From Gemmatimonadota bacterium (GTDB taxonomy: Bacteria; Gemmatimonadota; Gemmatimonadetes; Gemmatimonadales; GWC2-71-9): a stretch of 33,403 nucleotides of DNA. This document shows positions 22,182 through 29,629 of the stretch, one piece after another. A program made the position numbers and the translations under genes. The stretch covers positions 1 through 33,403 of the forward strand of contig QHTZ01000061.1 in the NCBI GenBank assembly GCA_003221005.1, given 5' to 3'. Positions within the stretch are counted from its first letter, which is position 1, and the number at the start of each line of letters is the position of its first letter. Under the pieces are notes generated by a model that saw only the letters and a list, made by a program, of their open reading frames with translations, was not told where the DNA came from and did no database searches.

Positions 22182-23297
22182 CTATTCGGAGGGGCTGCTG
22201 CCCTCGTCCAGGAAGACCAGGGTGCGTCGCCGCGCGACGACCGCGGAGAGCGCCTCGAAGACCTTGGGATCGAGTACGGTGCCGGCGAGGTCCGCCATGC
22301 GCTCGACGGTCTGCTCGGGGCTCATCTTGTCCTGGTAGGGCCGCGAGGTGCAAAGGGCATCGTAGACCTCGGCCGCGCCGATGATGCGACCGCCCAGGGG
22401 GACGTCCTCCCCGCGCAGGCCGTCGGGATAGCCCGTGCCGTCCCACCGCTCGTGGTGGCTGCGCACCATTGCGATGATGTGCTCCAGGTGCGGCAGCGGA
22501 GCCAGGATCTGCGAGCCGATCAGGACGTGCTGCTTGACGTGCTCAAACTCCTCGGGGGTGAGCGCGCCGTGCTTGTTCAGCACCACCTCCCGCGTTCCGA
22601 TCTTCCCGACGTCGTGCAGGCGCCCGGCCACACGGACGTGCTCGACCGCTTCCTCGCCCAGCCCCAGCTGGGCGGCGATCGTCGCCGAGAGGTCCGCGAC
22701 CCGCGCGGAATGCCCGCGCATGTACGGGTCCTTCGCCTCGAGCGCGTTCACCAGCGCCTCGAGCGTCGCGACGGAGATCTCCTCGAGCTTGCGGCGCTCG
22801 CGGTGCAGCTCGGCGGTGCGCGTGGTCACCTCTTCCTTGAGCCAGGTGTTCAGCTCGCGGCTCTCCAACAGCATGTCACGGCGCTTCAGGGCGCGCTGCA
22901 CCGCCCGGCCCAGGTCGGCGAGCTCGATCGGCTTGGTGAGGTAGTCCATGGCGCCGCGCTGCATGCAGAGGGCGGCGCTCGTCGCGTCGTTCACCGCGGT
23001 CAGCATCAGGATCGCGAGGTCGGGCTCGATTTCGAGCGCCTGGGGAACGAGGTCCACGCCGCTGGTGCCCGGCATGCGGATGTCGCAGAGCATCAGGCCG
23101 ATCTTGTGGCGTCTCAGCTGATTGAGCGCCTCGTCCCCCGACGCGGCAGCGTACACCTCGAACTGCTGCTGGGTCAGGAACTTCTTGAGGGCGTTGCGGA
23201 TCGGCTCTTCGTCGTCTACGACCAGCACGGCGACGGGACCAGCGCGTTCAGCCACGGGGGCTCCTTGCGAATCGGGCGGGCAGGTGGGGCCAAACAT
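22182..23297 (-). CDS. Response regulator with HD-GYP domain (c-di-GMP phosphodiesterase type)
   Basis: The receiver domain (about residues 22-140) has VLVVDDEEPIRN, phospho-acceptor Asp in LMLCDIRMPGTSG, Thr in ILMLTAVND and Lys in YLTKPIELA. A coiled-coil linker leads to an HD-GYP domain at about 185-360: GHSARVADLSATIA, the HD pair in GRLHDVGKIG, HHERWDGTGYPDGL with the GYP motif, and DALCTSRPYQ. HD-GYP enzymes open cyclic di-GMP, so phosphorylation would tune c-di-GMP levels. Two starts are possible: the ATG at 23297 (GGGGAG, 4 nt before) and a GTG at 23255 (AGGAG, 5 nt before); both leave the receiver complete. It follows mqnD after 29 bp. No partner kinase is visible. Confidence 0.93.
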   Translation of the reverse strand: MFGPTCPPDSQGAPVAERAGPVAVLVVDDEEPIRNALKKFLTQQQFEVYAAASGDEALNQLRRHKIGLMLCDIRMPGTSGVDLVPQALEIEPDLAILMLTAVNDATSAALCMQRGAMDYLTKPIELADLGRAVQRALKRRDMLLESRELNTWLKEEVTTRTAELHRERRKLEEISVATLEALVNALEAKDPYMRGHSARVADLSATIAAQLGLGEEAVEHVRVAGRLHDVGKIGTREVVLNKHGALTPEEFEHVKQHVLIGSQILAPLPHLEHIIAMVRSHHERWDGTGYPDGLRGEDVPLGGRIIGAAEVYDALCTSRPYQDKMSPEQTVERMADLAGTVLDPKVFEALSAVVARRRTLVFLDEGSSPSE

Positions 23298-23326
23298 GGC
23301 GCTCCCCGCTGGGTCGCGCCAGCGTA

Positions 23327-24199
23327 TCAGCCATCGCCGCCCACGAACGTGAGATCGACGGGTCGGGGGAGGAACCCGGCCGCCGCGCCCCGGCGGAGCA
23401 GCTCGGCCACCGCGCGCCGGCCCACAGCTCCGTAGTCCACCGTGAAGGCGTTCACGTACATCTCCACGAACTGGTCCGTCCGCGCGGCGTCGAGCCCGCG
23501 GCTGAACTGGCGCGCGTGGGCGAGCGCTTCAGCCCGGTGCGCCAGGGCGTACTCGATGCTCGCCTTCAAGTCCCGCGCGATCTCCCGCATCAGCGGGGCC
23601 CCGAGATCCCTTCGCACCACGTTGCCGCCCAGGGGCAGCGGGAGGCCGGTCTCGCGGTGCCACCACTCGCCCAGGTCCACCCACAGCTCGAGCCCGCGGT
23701 CGGAATGGGTCAGTTGACCTTCGTGAATGAGCAGTCCGGCGTCGGCTTTTCCGGCGGCGACGTAATCCTCGATCTCGTCGAACGGGACGACCACGTACGC
23801 GACCGCAGGTTGCAGCAGGCGTAGCACGAGGAATGCGGTCGTCAGCTCTCCCGGGACCGCTACACGGCGGCCGGCGAGCGCGGCCCGCGGGTCCGCGGGC
23901 GGCCGCTCACGCGCGACGAGGCGTGGCCCGTACCGGTCCCCGATGCTCGCTCCGTGCGCCAGCAGCGCATAGCGCTCCGCGAGATAGGCGTAGGCGTGGA
24001 GCGAGACTGCACTCACTTCGAGCTCCCCGCGCAGGGCACGCCGGTTCAAGGTCTCGATGTCCGAGAGCTCGTGGACGTAGCGCCGGGAGCCCGTGTCGAT
24101 CTTCCCCGAGGCGAGCGGCCAGAACATGAAGGCGTCGTCGGCGTCGGGGCTGTGGGCCACGTGGATCGTGCGCTGCGCTGCCGGGGAGTGTGTCGCCAT
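23327..24199 (-). CDS. mqnD: 1,4-dihydroxy-6-naphthoate synthase, futalosine menaquinone pathway
   Basis: This 290-residue enzyme makes 1,4-dihydroxy-6-naphthoate from cyclic dehypoxanthine futalosine, the fourth step of the futalosine route to menaquinone. Marks of MqnD are IHVAHSPDADDAFMFWPLAS at the N-terminus, ELEVSAVSLHAYAYL, GLLIHEGQLTHSD and LPLPLGGNVVRRDLG. The related MqnA lacks this HEGQLT/GGNV combination. The start is the ATG at 24199; TAGATT lies 9 nt upstream. It is the first of three genes in one direction; the other pathway genes (mqnA, mqnB, mqnC) are not in the window. It implies that menaquinone is a respiratory quinone here. Confidence 0.93.
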   Translation of the reverse strand: MATHSPAAQRTIHVAHSPDADDAFMFWPLASGKIDTGSRRYVHELSDIETLNRRALRGELEVSAVSLHAYAYLAERYALLAHGASIGDRYGPRLVARERPPADPRAALAGRRVAVPGELTTAFLVLRLLQPAVAYVVVPFDEIEDYVAAGKADAGLLIHEGQLTHSDRGLELWVDLGEWWHRETGLPLPLGGNVVRRDLGAPLMREIARDLKASIEYALAHRAEALAHARQFSRGLDAARTDQFVEMYVNAFTVDYGAVGRRAVAELLRRGAAAGFLPRPVDLTFVGGDG

Positions 24200-24253
24200 C
24201 GGTGCGGGAATCTAACTGGCAGGATTGTGGGCGGCAGCGTAGTGTATCGACTG

Positions 24254-24301
24254 ATGCTGCGAACTCTCGCCAGTTGCGCCCCAAGCCGCCCGGTCCGATG
24301 A
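24254..24301 (+). CDS. Possible 15-codon upstream ORF coupled to the next gene
   Basis: ATG at 24254 opens MLRTLASCAPSRPVR and ends at a TGA that overlaps the ATG of the next gene (ATGA at 24298-24301). TAGTGT lies 8 nt before the ATG, so a leaderless transcript could begin with this short ORF and deliver ribosomes to the next start codon. It has no sequence similarity that I recognise. It may be chance. Confidence 0.25.
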   Translation: MLRTLASCAPSRPVR

Positions 24302-24561
24302 GCGCCCCCTTTCCAGGTCAGGAGCGGGCCAAGCACATGGGCGAGCTGAAGCGAGGCGACCAGCGGTGGGAGGTGTTCGTCGAAACCCAGCCCGACGGGG
24401 AGCTGAACGCGGCGCGGGGGCGGGTGCATTTCGTCAGCGGCGACCGGCATCGGGTGACCTCGTGGATCTTCCTGGAGCCGACTGAGCGAGACATCCAGGA
24501 GCGGTTCGGCGAATTTTCGGCCGTGGAGTTGTGGCACTTCGTCGAGGCGCTCGACGGCTGA
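24298..24561 (+). CDS. Small protein of unknown function, 87 residues
   Basis: The ATG at 24298 opens MSAPFPGQERAKHMGELKRG, followed by RWEVFVETQPDGELNAARGR, VHFVSGDRHRVTSWIFLEPT and an acidic helical end ERFGEFSAVELWHFVEALDG. The central part reads as a small beta sheet followed by a C-terminal helix. No signal peptide or membrane helix, so probably cytoplasmic. Family unknown. The lipoprotein gene downstream overlaps its last 31 bp. Codon use supports a real gene although the protein is short. Confidence 0.65.
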   Translation: MSAPFPGQERAKHMGELKRGDQRWEVFVETQPDGELNAARGRVHFVSGDRHRVTSWIFLEPTERDIQERFGEFSAVELWHFVEALDG

Positions 24562-25106
24562 CGCGCACGCGGACGCTGTGCCTCGTCGCCGGGTTGGGGC
24601 TGTGTGCGTGTGACGGAGTCTCTCGCGCCGGCGACACCACGGGCGTCCAGACGCTGGGGCGTTGGGAATGGCGCGGGCGTCTCGTCGTCGAGCTCGATCC
24701 CCGCGTCACGTTGGTCCGCCTGCGGATCGATACGGGCGGGGTGGGAGGGGTGGGGGGCGCGGGGGGTGATGTGGTGCTCGCCCGCTACGAGTTCAATCCG
24801 ACGGCGGCCGTCGGCGATGAGTACGCGCTCGCTCTAGGACTCGAGCTCGGGCGGGTGCGCGACCTCCGACCTGGCGTGTCATACGCGGTCGGCGCGCCGC
24901 CCGGGGTGATTCCCGCGCACGCGACGGTCACCTGCCTGTGCCGGCCCCTGCGGGAGGATTCGATCCGGGGCAGCTTCCGGCTGGCGACGCGAGGGTTGCG
25001 GCAGCTCACGGGCCGGATCGATGCGACGGTGTATCTTACGGAGTGGAACGATCCCGCACGCCACGCGACGTATTCGCTGCACCAACGCATTGACGCCATC
25101 AAGTAA
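24531..25106 (+). CDS. Putative lipoprotein of unknown function
   Basis: From the GTG at 24531, inside the end of the previous gene, this 191-residue protein has a basic N-terminus (MALRRGARRLTRTRTLCLVA) and a signal peptide ending LGLCAC, with lipobox-like candidates for lipid attachment. The mature part is beta-rich (RWEWRGRLVVELDP, LVRLRIDTGG, VVLARYEFNP). A glycine stretch GGVGGVGGAGG is encoded by a run of G blocks that looks like an expansion. The C-terminus (GRIDATVYLTEWNDPARHAT) overlaps the likely start of the barrel-protein gene, suggesting both are translated together and both serve the outer membrane. The function is not recognised. Confidence 0.65.
   Translation: MALRRGARRLTRTRTLCLVAGLGLCACDGVSRAGDTTGVQTLGRWEWRGRLVVELDPRVTLVRLRIDTGGVGGVGGAGGDVVLARYEFNPTAAVGDEYALALGLELGRVRDLRPGVSYAVGAPPGVIPAHATVTCLCRPLREDSIRGSFRLATRGLRQLTGRIDATVYLTEWNDPARHATYSLHQRIDAIK
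24734..24767 (+). repeat. G-run tract with G-quadruplex form
   Basis: Within the lipoprotein gene the plus strand has GGGCGGGGTGGGAGGGGTGG continuing into two runs of six G. Runs of three or more G separated by single bases fit the standard quadruplex pattern. The tract lies in the coding (mRNA-sense) strand. Confidence 0.6.
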
Positions 25107-26679
25107 CGCAGTCGGTCTCGTCCTCGGGGCGGTTGTCCTCGCGGCGTGGGCCGGGCGCCTCGCCGCCCAGTCTCACGCCCCGATCATCGACACCGTCGTG
25201 GTCATCAACCGCAACATCTTCGATGAGCCCGAGCGGCTGATCGGCCCGCTGACGCGCGTCGCCAACGCCATCCACGTGCGCACCCACGCTTCCGTCATCC
25301 GCCGCACGTTGTTCCTCAACCAGGGTGACCTCTTCGACTCGGCGCGTGCCGTGGAGAGCGGGCGCGCGTTGCGCAACCTGAACGTCTTCCGGGACGTGGC
25401 GGTGGACACGGTTCGCGTCGGCGGGCGCCTGGCGCTGCGGGTCGTCACGGCGGACGGATGGAGCACCAAGCCGCAGTTCAACTTCTCCAGCGTGGGCGGG
25501 GACGTAACCTGGTCAACGGGGATCGAGGAGGAGAATCTGCTCGGGACCGCGACGTCCCTCACGGCGCTGTACACCAAGACACCCGATCGCAGCACGTCAT
25601 CGTTCGCCTACCTCAACCCGCATTTCATCGGGCGGCGACCCCGCCTCTTCGGTCTGTACCAGGACTTCTCAGACGGCCAGCGCGGGTCGTGGTTCCTCGG
25701 CCTGCCCTTCTACGAGGCGTCGGCCCGGCGCTCGCTCACGACGGGCGGGGAGGCCGCGTCGAACCGGGTGCTCACCTTCCGCCACGGTGCGCTGGGCGAG
25801 CTGTTGGTCGACAGCACCGAGCGCCACGCGCTGCGCTTCACCGTGGGAGGCGGCATCGGGTTGGGGGCAACCAGCCACGGGTACGTGCGGCTGTGGGCGA
25901 ACGCGGTGTGGAGGCGCGAGGACTTCGCGCCCGAGTCGGCGACGGTGGTACCGCGATCCCTGTTCGGGGCGGTGGGCGCCGGCATCGAGATCGCCCACCC
26001 CCGCTTTCACGTGCTGCAGCGATTCAACACGTATGCACGGCGGGAGGACGTGAACCTCTCGCACGCGCTGCGCGTCGGGGTGTGGGCGGCGCCACGGGCG
26101 TGGGGGTATCCCGCGGGCCGGGCGGGCGTCGGGGCCGAGGCGTCAGCGCAGGTGAGCTCGCTGTGGCCGGGCGGGTTTGTCGTGCTGCGGGGGTTGGCGA
26201 ACGGTGTCTACAACGGTACGAGCATGGACTCCGCCCGGGCACGCGGTGGCGTGACGATCGCGAGCCAGAACTTCGCCTGGCAGACCCTCATCGTTCACCT
26301 CGAGGGAGGCGTGCTGCGGCGGCCCAAGCCCGGCGTCTATTTCGACCCCTGGGCCGACCAGACCGGCCCGCGACTGTTCGGCGCCCACGCCTTCACCGGG
26401 ACGCGGACCGTGTGGCTGGCGGTCGAAGATCGCGTGCTGGCCGTGGACGAGCTGGGGAGCCTCGTGGGGCTCGGCTTCGCGCCCTTCTTCGACTGGGGCG
26501 GCGCGTGGTATGATGACGAGCCGATGCGGACGGGCGGCGACGTCGGCATCGCGCTGCGGCTCGGGCCGACGCGGGCCGTGCGCGGCGACGTCGAGGAACT
26601 CGCCGTGGGATGGCGGTTCGGCGCGGGTTTTTCGGGGCGGCACTGGGCACTGTCGTTCCGTCGGGCAATCGCGTTCTGA
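25090..26679 (+). CDS. Outer-membrane beta-barrel protein with POTRA-like domain (BamA/surface-antigen type)
   Basis: This ~529-residue protein has a signal peptide (VGLVLGAVVLAAWAGRLAAQ). The next ~90 residues resemble a single POTRA domain: APIIDTVVVINRNIFDEPER, FLNQGDLFDSARAVESGRAL and RNLNVFRDVAVDTVRVGG, as in BamA/FhaC proteins. The rest is a long series of alternating beta strands with aromatic belts, and it ends SGRHWALSFRRAIAF with a terminal Phe typical of barrels inserted by the Bam complex. It probably sits in the outer membrane with a transport or assembly role that cannot be defined. The start is uncertain: TTG at 25090 fits the signal peptide, ATG at 25021 gives a 552-residue form with an odd basic extension. 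It overlaps the upstream lipoprotein gene. Confidence 0.78.
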   Translation: MTPSSNAVGLVLGAVVLAAWAGRLAAQSHAPIIDTVVVINRNIFDEPERLIGPLTRVANAIHVRTHASVIRRTLFLNQGDLFDSARAVESGRALRNLNVFRDVAVDTVRVGGRLALRVVTADGWSTKPQFNFSSVGGDVTWSTGIEEENLLGTATSLTALYTKTPDRSTSSFAYLNPHFIGRRPRLFGLYQDFSDGQRGSWFLGLPFYEASARRSLTTGGEAASNRVLTFRHGALGELLVDSTERHALRFTVGGGIGLGATSHGYVRLWANAVWRREDFAPESATVVPRSLFGAVGAGIEIAHPRFHVLQRFNTYARREDVNLSHALRVGVWAAPRAWGYPAGRAGVGAEASAQVSSLWPGGFVVLRGLANGVYNGTSMDSARARGGVTIASQNFAWQTLIVHLEGGVLRRPKPGVYFDPWADQTGPRLFGAHAFTGTRTVWLAVEDRVLAVDELGSLVGLGFAPFFDWGGAWYDDEPMRTGGDVGIALRLGPTRAVRGDVEELAVGWRFGAGFSGRHWALSFRRAIAF

Positions 26680-26713
26680 GGCCTCTCAGCGCGAGGTGAG
26701 TCAGGAGGTACGC

Positions 26714-27490
26714 ATGGAGACGACGCCGCATGGGCGGGTTGCGATCGCAGCGGTCGCGTGGGCAGGCTGCGCGCTCGCCGTGACGGGACTGGTGATGGAA
26801 TTCCTCGCTGGGTTCGGATACGGCCATGGCTGGTGGGGGCTGCGGGTGGCGCTGCGTTATCTGTTCGCGTACGGGGGGATCGTCGCAGCGGTGGGGTGCG
26901 CGCTGGCACTTGTCGGCTTCCTGCTGGCGCGCGCGGGTCGCGCGCCGGGAGCCGTACCGGCGGGCTTGGGGATCGTCGTGGGGTTGGTGCCGGGGCTGCT
27001 GTTTCTGCACCAGTATCGGCTGGCACGCTCCGTCCCGCCCATCAATGACATCTCCACCGACCTCCAGCAGCCCCCCGCATTCGTCACGGCGGCGCAGAAC
27101 GAGTTCTGGAAAGGGAAGGACCTGACGTATCCCCCCGCCTTCGCGGATTCAGTGCGCCGGGGTTACCCGGATCTCGCCTCGCTGGTGCTCCCGGTCGGGG
27201 CGGGCCGCGCCTTTGCGCTCGCCCGCGAGACCGCCGCCGGGATGCCGGCGTGGGTCGTGACCGGCGCGGATAGCGCCGCCGGGCGCATCGAGGCGACCGC
27301 CACGACCCGCTGGTTCGGCTTCCAGGACGACGTGGTCATTCGCGTCACGGCGCGCGGGGGCGGGGGCGGGGCGGACAGCGCGACGGTGGATATGCGGTCC
27401 AAGTCCCGCGTGGGCAAGAGCGACGTGGGGGCGAACGCCGCTCGCATCCGGGCCTACTTCAAAGCGCTCGAACGGGCAAGCGGTCACTGA
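26714..27490 (+). CDS. DUF1499 membrane protein
   Basis: This 258-residue protein starts at the ATG at 26714 with a near-perfect ribosome binding site (AGGAGGT, 5 nt). Three membrane helices fill the first ~105 residues (AWAGCALAVTGLVMEFLAGF; LFAYGGIVAAVGCALALVGF; AGLGIVVGLVPGLLFLHQYR). The following soluble part is DUF1499: PPINDISTDLQQPPAF, GRIEATATTRWFGFQDDVVI and DMRSKSRVGKSDVGANAARI are characteristic. The biochemical role of DUF1499 is not known; a Gly run (ARGGGGGADS) interrupts it. It follows the barrel gene after 34 bp in the same direction, so the four envelope genes may form one transcript. Confidence 0.88.
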   Translation: METTPHGRVAIAAVAWAGCALAVTGLVMEFLAGFGYGHGWWGLRVALRYLFAYGGIVAAVGCALALVGFLLARAGRAPGAVPAGLGIVVGLVPGLLFLHQYRLARSVPPINDISTDLQQPPAFVTAAQNEFWKGKDLTYPPAFADSVRRGYPDLASLVLPVGAGRAFALARETAAGMPAWVVTGADSAAGRIEATATTRWFGFQDDVVIRVTARGGGGGADSATVDMRSKSRVGKSDVGANAARIRAYFKALERASGH

Positions 27491-27529
27491 AGACCGGGCA
27501 AGGCCCTCGCTGAAACCTGCACCACCCCC

Positions 27530-27558
27530 TTGACGTATTAGAGTCAGTGCAATAATGT
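27530..27558 (+). promoter_or_regulatory. Promoter of the efflux operon
   Basis: TTGACG (27530-27535), a 17-nt spacer and TAATGT (27553-27558) precede the TetR gene; transcription would start near 27565. This is the only AT-rich stretch of the neighbourhood. The upstream bases 27491-27529 hold nothing else. Confidence 0.6.
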
Positions 27559-27590
27559 TCTCACTCCAAATATGACCAAAGTCATTATTG
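27550..27590. promoter_or_regulatory. Palindromic operator candidates for the TetR regulator
   Basis: ATGAC-CAAA-GTCAT (27572-27585) is a perfect palindrome with 5-bp arms just after the predicted transcription start, of the size bound by TetR dimers. A second inverted repeat, CAATAATG (27550-27557, over the -10) and CATTATTG (27583-27590), flanks it. Binding here would block transcription of the TetR gene and the pump genes. Confidence 0.55.
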
Positions 27591-27609
27591 TACCACATAC
27601 GGGTGTTAT

Positions 27610-28227
27610 ATGACCGCAGAGCCTGAAGTTTCCCGTCGCGAACGCAAGAAGGAAGAAACCAAGGAGCGGATCTTCAAGGCCGCGTTCGCCCTGTTCAAGC
27701 ACAAGGGGGTGGACGCGACCACAGTGGAGGAGATCTGCGACAAGGCGGACGTCGCGAAGGGCACGTTCTTCAACTACTTCCCCCACAAAGAAGCCGTTTT
27801 CGGCTACCTCGGCGAGGACTGGTTCGCTCAGGCCGAGGAGGACTCGACGGCCATCCTCGCAAAGCCCGGGCGCGTCGGTCCGCAGCTCATCGCGATGTTC
27901 TCGGAGCTCGCCGCCTTCTACGAAGATGAACCGGCGCTCGCTCGCTACGTCATGGACGAGTGGATGCGCAACCAACACACAGGCACGGACGAGATGTGTC
28001 AGCGGTGGGACGACTTAGCGATACGCCTCGTCGAGAAGCTGCAAGCGAACGGCGAACTGCGTGCCGACGAGGACGCCGAGCGGCTCGCGTGCGTGATTCA
28101 GTGTGTCCATCAGGGGACGATTCTCGAGTACGTCGCGTCTCCGAAGTCCCCCTTCCCTCTGAGAAAAGAACTGCGCCGGCGGCTGACTCTCGCGATCGAG
28201 GGTCTCGCGCCGCGCGGAGGCAAGTGA
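27610..28227 (+). CDS. TetR-family repressor of the efflux operon
   Basis: This 205-residue regulator has a typical N-terminal DNA-binding domain: RERKKEETKERIFKAAFALF, ATTVEEICDKADVAKGTFFN and YFPHKEAVF. The helical C-terminal part would bind the inducer and form the dimer. The start is the ATG at 27610; the leader from the predicted promoter is about 45 nt and contains the palindromic operator, so self-repression is likely. The TolC-type gene begins one base after the stop, which makes the TetR protein the first gene of the pump operon. The inducer is unknown, most likely a toxic compound exported by the pump. Confidence 0.93.
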   Translation: MTAEPEVSRRERKKEETKERIFKAAFALFKHKGVDATTVEEICDKADVAKGTFFNYFPHKEAVFGYLGEDWFAQAEEDSTAILAKPGRVGPQLIAMFSELAAFYEDEPALARYVMDEWMRNQHTGTDEMCQRWDDLAIRLVEKLQANGELRADEDAERLACVIQCVHQGTILEYVASPKSPFPLRKELRRRLTLAIEGLAPRGGK

Positions 28228-28228
28228 C

Positions 28229-29629
28229 ATGCGCAGGTTGATGATGCCCATAGTCCTGGCGTTGGTCGCGCGTGGCGTGCAGGCACAGGCAGCCCCGACC
28301 ACCGACACCGTGCGGCTGACGCTGGATCAGGCGGTGCAGCGCGCCTTAGAGCAGAGCGTTGACATGCGGCTCGCCCGCGCGAGCGTGCTGGAGGCGAATG
28401 GCCAGGTACGCCAGGCCTTTTCAGGAGCGCTTCCCGAGGTCACGGGTTCGCTCGTGTACACACGGCAGTTCGCCTCGATCTACCAGGGGATCGGCGGGTC
28501 GGACTCGCTCGCCAAGCTGTTTCAGAACACCCCCTTCGGCGCGCCCAACGCCTGGAACGTGCAACTCCAGGCGACGCAGCTCCTCTGGTCCGGCGGCAAG
28601 GTGGGCGCCGGCGTCGCGGCCGCAAAGTCGTTCCGGCAGGCCGCCTCGTTACAGCAGGACGAAACGGCGGCGGACGTCACGTTCCGGGTGAAGCAGGCCT
28701 ACTGGAACGCGGCGCTGCAGAGCCGGCTGCTCGCGATCGCGGTTGAGAACCTTGCCCAGGCGCGCCAACACCTGCGCGAGGTGCAGCTGTACCGGCAGGC
28801 GGGTACGCGGGCCGAGTACGACCTGCTGCGCGCGCAGGTCGACGCGGCAAACCAGGAGCCCCCCGTCGTCCAGGCGCGGAACGGCTACGACGTGGCGCTG
28901 CTCGAGCTGAAGCGGCTCGTCAACATTCCCGCGGACCAGCCGCTCGTGCTCGCGAGCGCGCTCGACTCGCCGGGCGCCACGATACCGGTCCTCGCGGCCG
29001 ACTCGGTGGGCCCGCCCCAGCGACCGGGCCTTGCCGCCGCGGACGCCACCGTGCGGGAATACGAGCAGCTTCTGAAGGTGGCGCGGGCGGATCGCTGGCC
29101 CACGCTCTCAGTGACGACCACGTACAACGAGCAGGCGTTCCCCACCGACGTATCGCCGTTCGGTGCCCGCTTCCTGCGCGGGTGGAATGGCGAAGTGCGG
29201 CTGTCGTTCCCGATCTTCCTCGGCTTCAAGACCGCGGGAGCGATCGAGCAGGCGCGCGCGGTGCTGCTCAGGGCGGAGGCCCAGCGCGACGGGCTGCGGC
29301 GGCAGGTCGAGCTCGAGGTTGCTCAGGCGAGAGGAGAGGTCGAGCGGGCGCGAGCGCTGCTCGCGGCGCGGCGGGAGACGGTGCGACAGGCGCTCCGGGC
29401 GCAGTACCTCGCCGGCGTGCGCTACACCAACGGGATGGCCACGCAGCTCGACGTATCGGACGCGCGGGTGGCCGCGCAACAGTCGGAAGTGAACGAAGTG
29501 CAGGCGACGCGGGACTATCTCGTGGCGCTGGCGCAGCTCGAGCGCGCGCTGGGGCGGCCGGTCCCGGTCGTCCAGCAGCCGATCGAACGGGTGGCAGAGA
29601 TCTCCAACCTGAAGGAAGCACAGCCATGA
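28229..29629 (+). CDS. TolC-family outer-membrane efflux channel
   Basis: This 466-residue protein starts at the ATG at 28229 with GGAGG 8 nt upstream. A signal peptide (MRRLMMPIVLALVARGVQAQ) precedes two TolC-type repeats: LTLDQAVQRALEQSVDMRLA, VTFRVKQAYWNAALQSR and LREVQLYRQAGTRAEYDLLR in the first; RRQVELEVAQARGEVERARA, RAQYLAGVRYTNGMATQLDV and EVQATRDYLVALAQLERALG in the second. It forms the trimeric channel across the outer membrane and periplasm for the pump encoded by the next two genes. The stop overlaps the start of the adaptor gene (ATGA). Confidence 0.95.
   Translation: MRRLMMPIVLALVARGVQAQAAPTTDTVRLTLDQAVQRALEQSVDMRLARASVLEANGQVRQAFSGALPEVTGSLVYTRQFASIYQGIGGSDSLAKLFQNTPFGAPNAWNVQLQATQLLWSGGKVGAGVAAAKSFRQAASLQQDETAADVTFRVKQAYWNAALQSRLLAIAVENLAQARQHLREVQLYRQAGTRAEYDLLRAQVDAANQEPPVVQARNGYDVALLELKRLVNIPADQPLVLASALDSPGATIPVLAADSVGPPQRPGLAAADATVREYEQLLKVARADRWPTLSVTTTYNEQAFPTDVSPFGARFLRGWNGEVRLSFPIFLGFKTAGAIEQARAVLLRAEAQRDGLRRQVELEVAQARGEVERARALLAARRETVRQALRAQYLAGVRYTNGMATQLDVSDARVAAQQSEVNEVQATRDYLVALAQLERALGRPVPVVQQPIERVAEISNLKEAQP

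Noticed and set aside
27356..27371. Second G-quadruplex in the DUF1499 gene
   Set aside because: Only three long G runs separated by single C are present, so the standard four-run pattern is met only by splitting runs.
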